Of a stretch of DNA of 64,000 nucleotides, positions 60,736 to 64,000 are shown one piece after another. The DNA comes from Prevotella sp. GTDB lineage: Bacteria > Bacteroidota > Bacteroidia > Bacteroidales > Bacteroidaceae. The position numbers and the translations under genes are program-made. The notes beneath the pieces were generated by a model, which saw only the letters and a list, made by a program, of their open reading frames with translations, ran no database searches and had not been told where the DNA came from. How positions within the stretch are numbered: position 1 is the first letter of the stretch; every line of letters starts with the position of its first letter. The DNA lies in contig JAEEJK010000109.1 in the NCBI GenBank assembly GCA_016281815.1, positions 19,338 to 83,337 of the forward strand, written 5' to 3'.

Positions 60736-60792
60736 ATGATGAATCTGGCCTCCTCCACCGCACGGCGGTCGTGGCATTTGACAACATAAAAA

Positions 60793-60818
60793 AGTGCCGT
60801 GTCTCACGACTCAGCACT
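60793..60818 (-). terminator. Probable terminator of the GH43 gene transcript
   Basis: AGTGC-CGTG/CACG-GCACT stem with an internal loop. Read on the minus strand it is followed by TTTTTT. It lies in the 332-bp gap 60736-61067, which otherwise shows no gene, about 250 bp after the GH43 stop. Confidence 0.5.
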
Positions 60819-61067
60819 CTCAGAAGAAAATTAGATAATATACTTAAGTATCAAGTAAATCTAACTAACAAACTATCTCATACATGATTATAATTTTTTA
60901 GAAAACTGCTCATATCTATTGTTCAAGCCACTTTTTCATGACATGATGCACAAAGGGCTTCAAACGTGCATTTTACGTATGCAAAGATAATGTAAACAAA
61001 CAGCATTCACTTTGGATGATGTATCAATTTGTTTACGATACCACCCAACAGGAGAACAGAAGGGCAT

Positions 61068-63785
61068 TTATTTCTTAAACTTCCACCAATCAAGGCGGAC
61101 ATCACCCTTTGCCTGACTGAAGCAGAGATACAAATCATGCTTGCCCACGGCATTCTTTACCTTGGCTGACAACTGGCGATATTTCTCCAACGAACCTGTG
61201 GAAGAGATGACCACCTGACCGATTTCCTGACCATCGGGACTGTCCAAACGCAGCGTCAGGACGCAGGAACCTTCTGCAGCGGCAGAGATAGCAAACTGAC
61301 GTGCGCTCTTTTCTCCAAAGTCCACACCTCGCAGACGGATATATTCTCCGTCGTTGATATCCGTCACATACATGTTGACTCTGCCTGTGGAGAATGGCAT
61401 GTCTGCCACCACGCCCGTATTGGGGATGCCCATCTTGGCACTCTTCAAACCCTTGCCCCATGCCATGGTCTCTGCCTCCACACGCTGGTAGGGATTGAGG
61501 GAGCCCAACTGTTCTATGGGGTTCTGGTCAAGCCAGTAAGGCACCTCGGCAATGGTTCCGTCGGGGAGATAGTTGATCTCAACAGCAGACACAGAACGGC
61601 GCTCATGATGCACGAAGGTGTCGAGATGCATCAGGTCGTAACTCTGCCCGAAGATATAGGAGTGCCCCTTGTAGTCGACGATGCCCGGATGGTTGCCCCT
61701 GTCGCGCTCGGTGGGCCGCATGATATATCCTTTGCTCTGCCATGGACCGGTAGGACTGTCGCTCATGGCATAGCCCAGGGCCTCCGGACAGCAGGTGGTG
61801 GCATAACTGAGGTAGTATTTTCCATTGCGCTTGTAGAACCACGGTCCCTCCTGATAATGGTCAATCTTGTAGTCAAGTTTCACGATGTCGCCTTTCAGGG
61901 AGATCATGTCATCGTTCAACTTCACATAGTAGGTATTGGGATTGCCCCAGTACATATATGCCTGACCGTCATCGTCCACAAAAACAGTCGGGTCGATGTC
62001 ATCCCAATGTTCCTTCTGCCACACCAGAGGCTTTCCCAGCGGGTCTTTGAATGGCCCGTAAGGAGAGTCTGCCACCAGCACACCGATGCCGTGTCCGTGC
62101 AGCGGCGCATAGAGATAGTATTTGCCGTTGCGCTCCACGGTCTGTATCGCCCAGGCTCCATTCTCACGGCTGCGCCAGGAGAAGTCCTTCAGGGATGCCA
62201 CGGCTCCGTGCTCCGTCCAGTTGACCATATCGGTGGTCGACCACAGCAGCCAATCGTACATGAAGAAACCGGCGGAGTTCTTCTCATTGAGGTCGGGGAT
62301 ATCCTCTGGAGATGCGTCATGTGAAGTGTAGAGGAAGAGGGTGTCGCCCACCAGCAGCGGTGACGGGTCTGCAGTGTATTTGGTCTGGAAAAGCGGCATG
62401 TTGACCTGCTCCAGTCCGCGCATCTCCCACCAGTCGAAATTGAACAGTTTCGGACCCTTCCTGCCCGTGAACACAAAATAGAGGTCGTGAACACCTGTGG
62501 CGTATTCCCTCAGGTCTGTCGTCACGGTCTGCCATTTCTCCCAACCGCCTGTGCCGGGTACGGCCACCTTGCCCAGCAACTGACCGTGGACACTGTCTAC
62601 ACGCACCTCGATGGCTCCGCCTCGCAGTCCGCTGGCCACCCGTGCCTTGAATGTGCGCGGGATGCCGATGCCGAAATCCACGGAGCGGAGTTTGATGTAG
62701 TCGCCATTGTGGATATCAGTGACATAGACTCCGATTTCATTGTTCTGCTCCGTCTTCAGGCCCTTGGAGAAAGCCATCGTCTCTGCCTCCACCTTCCGGT
62801 AGGGACAGAAATTCTCCACCGGCATCACTCCCTCGTCGGTGGGCATAATGGTGGGGAAAGAGCCGTCGGCATTGTATTTGAACTCCTCTACGGCCACACT
62901 GCGGCCAAAACCGCCGCCTCCGGGCAACTTTCCGGTATGGTAGAAGAAATAACTATGCCCCTTGTAGTCGGCCACACCGCAGTGGTTGGTAAACGACCCC
63001 GTGTCTGACAGCGGCATGATGGGGGCTTTGTAGGTCCAGGGACCTGTTGGCGAAGGAGCCGTACTGTATGAGATATGCTCGGGCACTCCTCCTGCGGCAT
63101 ACAGGAGTTGGTAGGTGCCATTGCGCTTGGTCAGCCAAGGACCTTCCACATAACTGTCCTTGTATTCCTTGCCCTTCACCCGTTCGTTCATGGCAGGAGA
63201 CCCAAAGGCTTCCTCTGTCATGGGCAACATGCCCACTTCTCCCTCGTACGATATCATGTCGCGGTTGAGTTTCAGATAATAGACACGCGGATTTCCCCAC
63301 ATCAGCCAGGCCTGACCGTCATCGTCAATGAAGACAGTGGGGTCGATATGGTCCCAACTGCCGTTCTCAAACAGCGGCTTTCCGATGGCGTCACGGAAAG
63401 GTCCTGTGGGGGAGTCGCCTACGGCCACACCGATCGCCATGCCTTTCGACAACCTGGAATGGGCGCAGATATACCAATAAAAATGACCGTCGCGCTCTAC
63501 ACACTGACTCGCCCAGGCACGGTCGTCGGCCCAAGAGAAACTCTCCAGAGCGAGAGGCGAACCATGATCGGTCCAGTTGACCATGTCGGTGGTGGAATAC
63601 ACTCGCCACTCCTGCATCCAGAAGAAATCTGCGCCATCCTCATCATGGCCGGTATAGACATACATGGTGCCGTCGTGCACCATCGGAGCAGGGTCACTCG
63701 TGCACCAGGTCTGCACGAAGGGATTTTGCGCCATGGCTGTCAGCATCCACGCGCTCAACAAAGAAAGAACTGTCAGTTTTCTCAT
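61068..63785 (-). CDS. Tandem GH43-CBM6-GH43-CBM6 secreted glycoside hydrolase
   Basis: 905 residues from the ATG at 63785; signal peptide MRKLTVLSLLSAWMLTAMAQ. Two GH43 five-bladed propellers, about 25-325 and 465-770, each followed by a CBM6-like module (about 330-460 and 775-905, both with VEAETMA...GKGLK and VYVTDI/MYVTDINDGEYIRLR). Both GH43 copies keep the catalytic triad: SDPAPM (about 31), HIDPTVFIDDDG (about 150), EGPW (about 212); and ADPSPL (about 473), DIDPTVFVDDDG (about 597), EGPW (about 647). Expected activity on arabinose- or xylose-containing hemicellulose or pectin side chains; the exact specificity cannot be read from sequence. A group II intron end lies 59 bp upstream of the start. 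Confidence 0.92.
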   Translation of the reverse strand: MRKLTVLSLLSAWMLTAMAQNPFVQTWCTSDPAPMVHDGTMYVYTGHDEDGADFFWMQEWRVYSTTDMVNWTDHGSPLALESFSWADDRAWASQCVERDGHFYWYICAHSRLSKGMAIGVAVGDSPTGPFRDAIGKPLFENGSWDHIDPTVFIDDDGQAWLMWGNPRVYYLKLNRDMISYEGEVGMLPMTEEAFGSPAMNERVKGKEYKDSYVEGPWLTKRNGTYQLLYAAGGVPEHISYSTAPSPTGPWTYKAPIMPLSDTGSFTNHCGVADYKGHSYFFYHTGKLPGGGGFGRSVAVEEFKYNADGSFPTIMPTDEGVMPVENFCPYRKVEAETMAFSKGLKTEQNNEIGVYVTDIHNGDYIKLRSVDFGIGIPRTFKARVASGLRGGAIEVRVDSVHGQLLGKVAVPGTGGWEKWQTVTTDLREYATGVHDLYFVFTGRKGPKLFNFDWWEMRGLEQVNMPLFQTKYTADPSPLLVGDTLFLYTSHDASPEDIPDLNEKNSAGFFMYDWLLWSTTDMVNWTEHGAVASLKDFSWRSRENGAWAIQTVERNGKYYLYAPLHGHGIGVLVADSPYGPFKDPLGKPLVWQKEHWDDIDPTVFVDDDGQAYMYWGNPNTYYVKLNDDMISLKGDIVKLDYKIDHYQEGPWFYKRNGKYYLSYATTCCPEALGYAMSDSPTGPWQSKGYIMRPTERDRGNHPGIVDYKGHSYIFGQSYDLMHLDTFVHHERRSVSAVEINYLPDGTIAEVPYWLDQNPIEQLGSLNPYQRVEAETMAWGKGLKSAKMGIPNTGVVADMPFSTGRVNMYVTDINDGEYIRLRGVDFGEKSARQFAISAAAEGSCVLTLRLDSPDGQEIGQVVISSTGSLEKYRQLSAKVKNAVGKHDLYLCFSQAKGDVRLDWWKFKK

Positions 63786-63843
63786 TTTTTCTAACAAGTA
63801 AGTATTAAAAAGAAGTAGATATTCAGTAGCAGTTAAAGATTAT

Positions 63844-64000
63844 GTAGGTCAGAGGGGTTGCCCCCTCTTTCCCCATTAAGAACCGTACGTGCGACTTTCA
63901 CCGCATACGGCTCAAGTTATTACTAAGTTATCGTCTCATGGACTCTAACCGGTACATGTACGGACTTTGTGTCCGCACTGAATCCGATAAAGGGTCTTTA
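63844..64000 (-). mobile_element. Group II intron, 3' end (domains V and VI), cut by window edge
   Basis: On the minus strand 63913-63880 is a 34-nt domain V: GAGCCGTATGCGGTGAAAG then TCGCACGTACGGTTC, with the AGC catalytic triad. It is followed by a domain VI hairpin (AGAGGGGGCAACCCCTCT at about 63868-63851) and the likely 3' splice end ACCTAC at 63844. Upstream, 63978-63958 forms another stem (GTGCGGAC/GTCCGTAC). The rest of the intron, including any reverse transcriptase gene, lies beyond 64000. Inserted directly upstream of, and in the same orientation as, the GH43 gene. Confidence 0.92.

Overview
The window comes from a member of the Bacteroidota and most likely from Prevotellaceae (Prevotella, Segatella or a relative). 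This rests on two SusC/SusD pairs, promoters of the Bacteroidota form (TTTG, about 20 bp, then TAnnTTTG), a C10 (streptopain-type) protease, many secreted proteins ending in a short YNLxGxxV...GxYIVNxxKxxVK tail, and the near absence of Shine-Dalgarno sequences. It is chromosomal. No tRNA, rRNA or CRISPR array was seen.

Layout. 1-8930 holds secreted proteins: a C10 peptidase cut by the left edge, an Rpn-type PD-(D/E)XK protein, and a two-gene minus-strand unit of a multidomain pectin methylesterase and a CotH-family protein. 9231-16179 is a complete glycine cleavage operon (lplA-gcvT-gcvH-gcvPA-gcvPB-lpdA). 16231-39099 contains two divergently oriented SusCD loci. The minus-strand one is SusC, SusD, DUF4843, PKD-like protein, TlpA-like thioredoxin and alpha/beta hydrolase. 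The plus-strand one is SusC, SusD, a metallopeptidase-like protein without a visible zinc motif, a second TlpA-like protein, and an S41 protease fused to a DUF4369-thioredoxin module. A large secreted protein lies between them. Neither locus carries carbohydrate-active enzymes, so peptide or protein-derived substrates are more likely than glycans.

39100-42179 holds a structured leader before ribE and two secreted proteins. 42584-53187 is the most interesting region. It is an eight-gene minus-strand operon behind a clear cobalamin riboswitch: a BtuB-like receptor, a small secreted protein, a DUF4374-like predicted beta-propeller, an exported CbiK cobaltochelatase, a CobN-like protein anchored in the membrane at both ends, a polytopic protein, an ExbB/TolQ-like channel and a DUF2149 protein that resembles ExbD. 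It looks like the hmuSTUV haem module rewired to vitamin B12, with both chelatases outside the cytoplasm and a proton-channel pair as possible energy source.

53424-61067 is a more A+T-rich accessory stretch. It has small secreted proteins, a DUF4380 protein, an ECF-like sigma factor gene whose coding strand is almost free of cytosine, a 17-bp tandem repeat, a MITE-like element, an L,D-transpeptidase-like protein, overlapping small membrane ORFs and a DUF1810 protein. The right end has a tandem GH43-CBM6-GH43-CBM6 enzyme. Just upstream of it is the 3' end (domains V and VI) of a group II intron whose body lies beyond the window.
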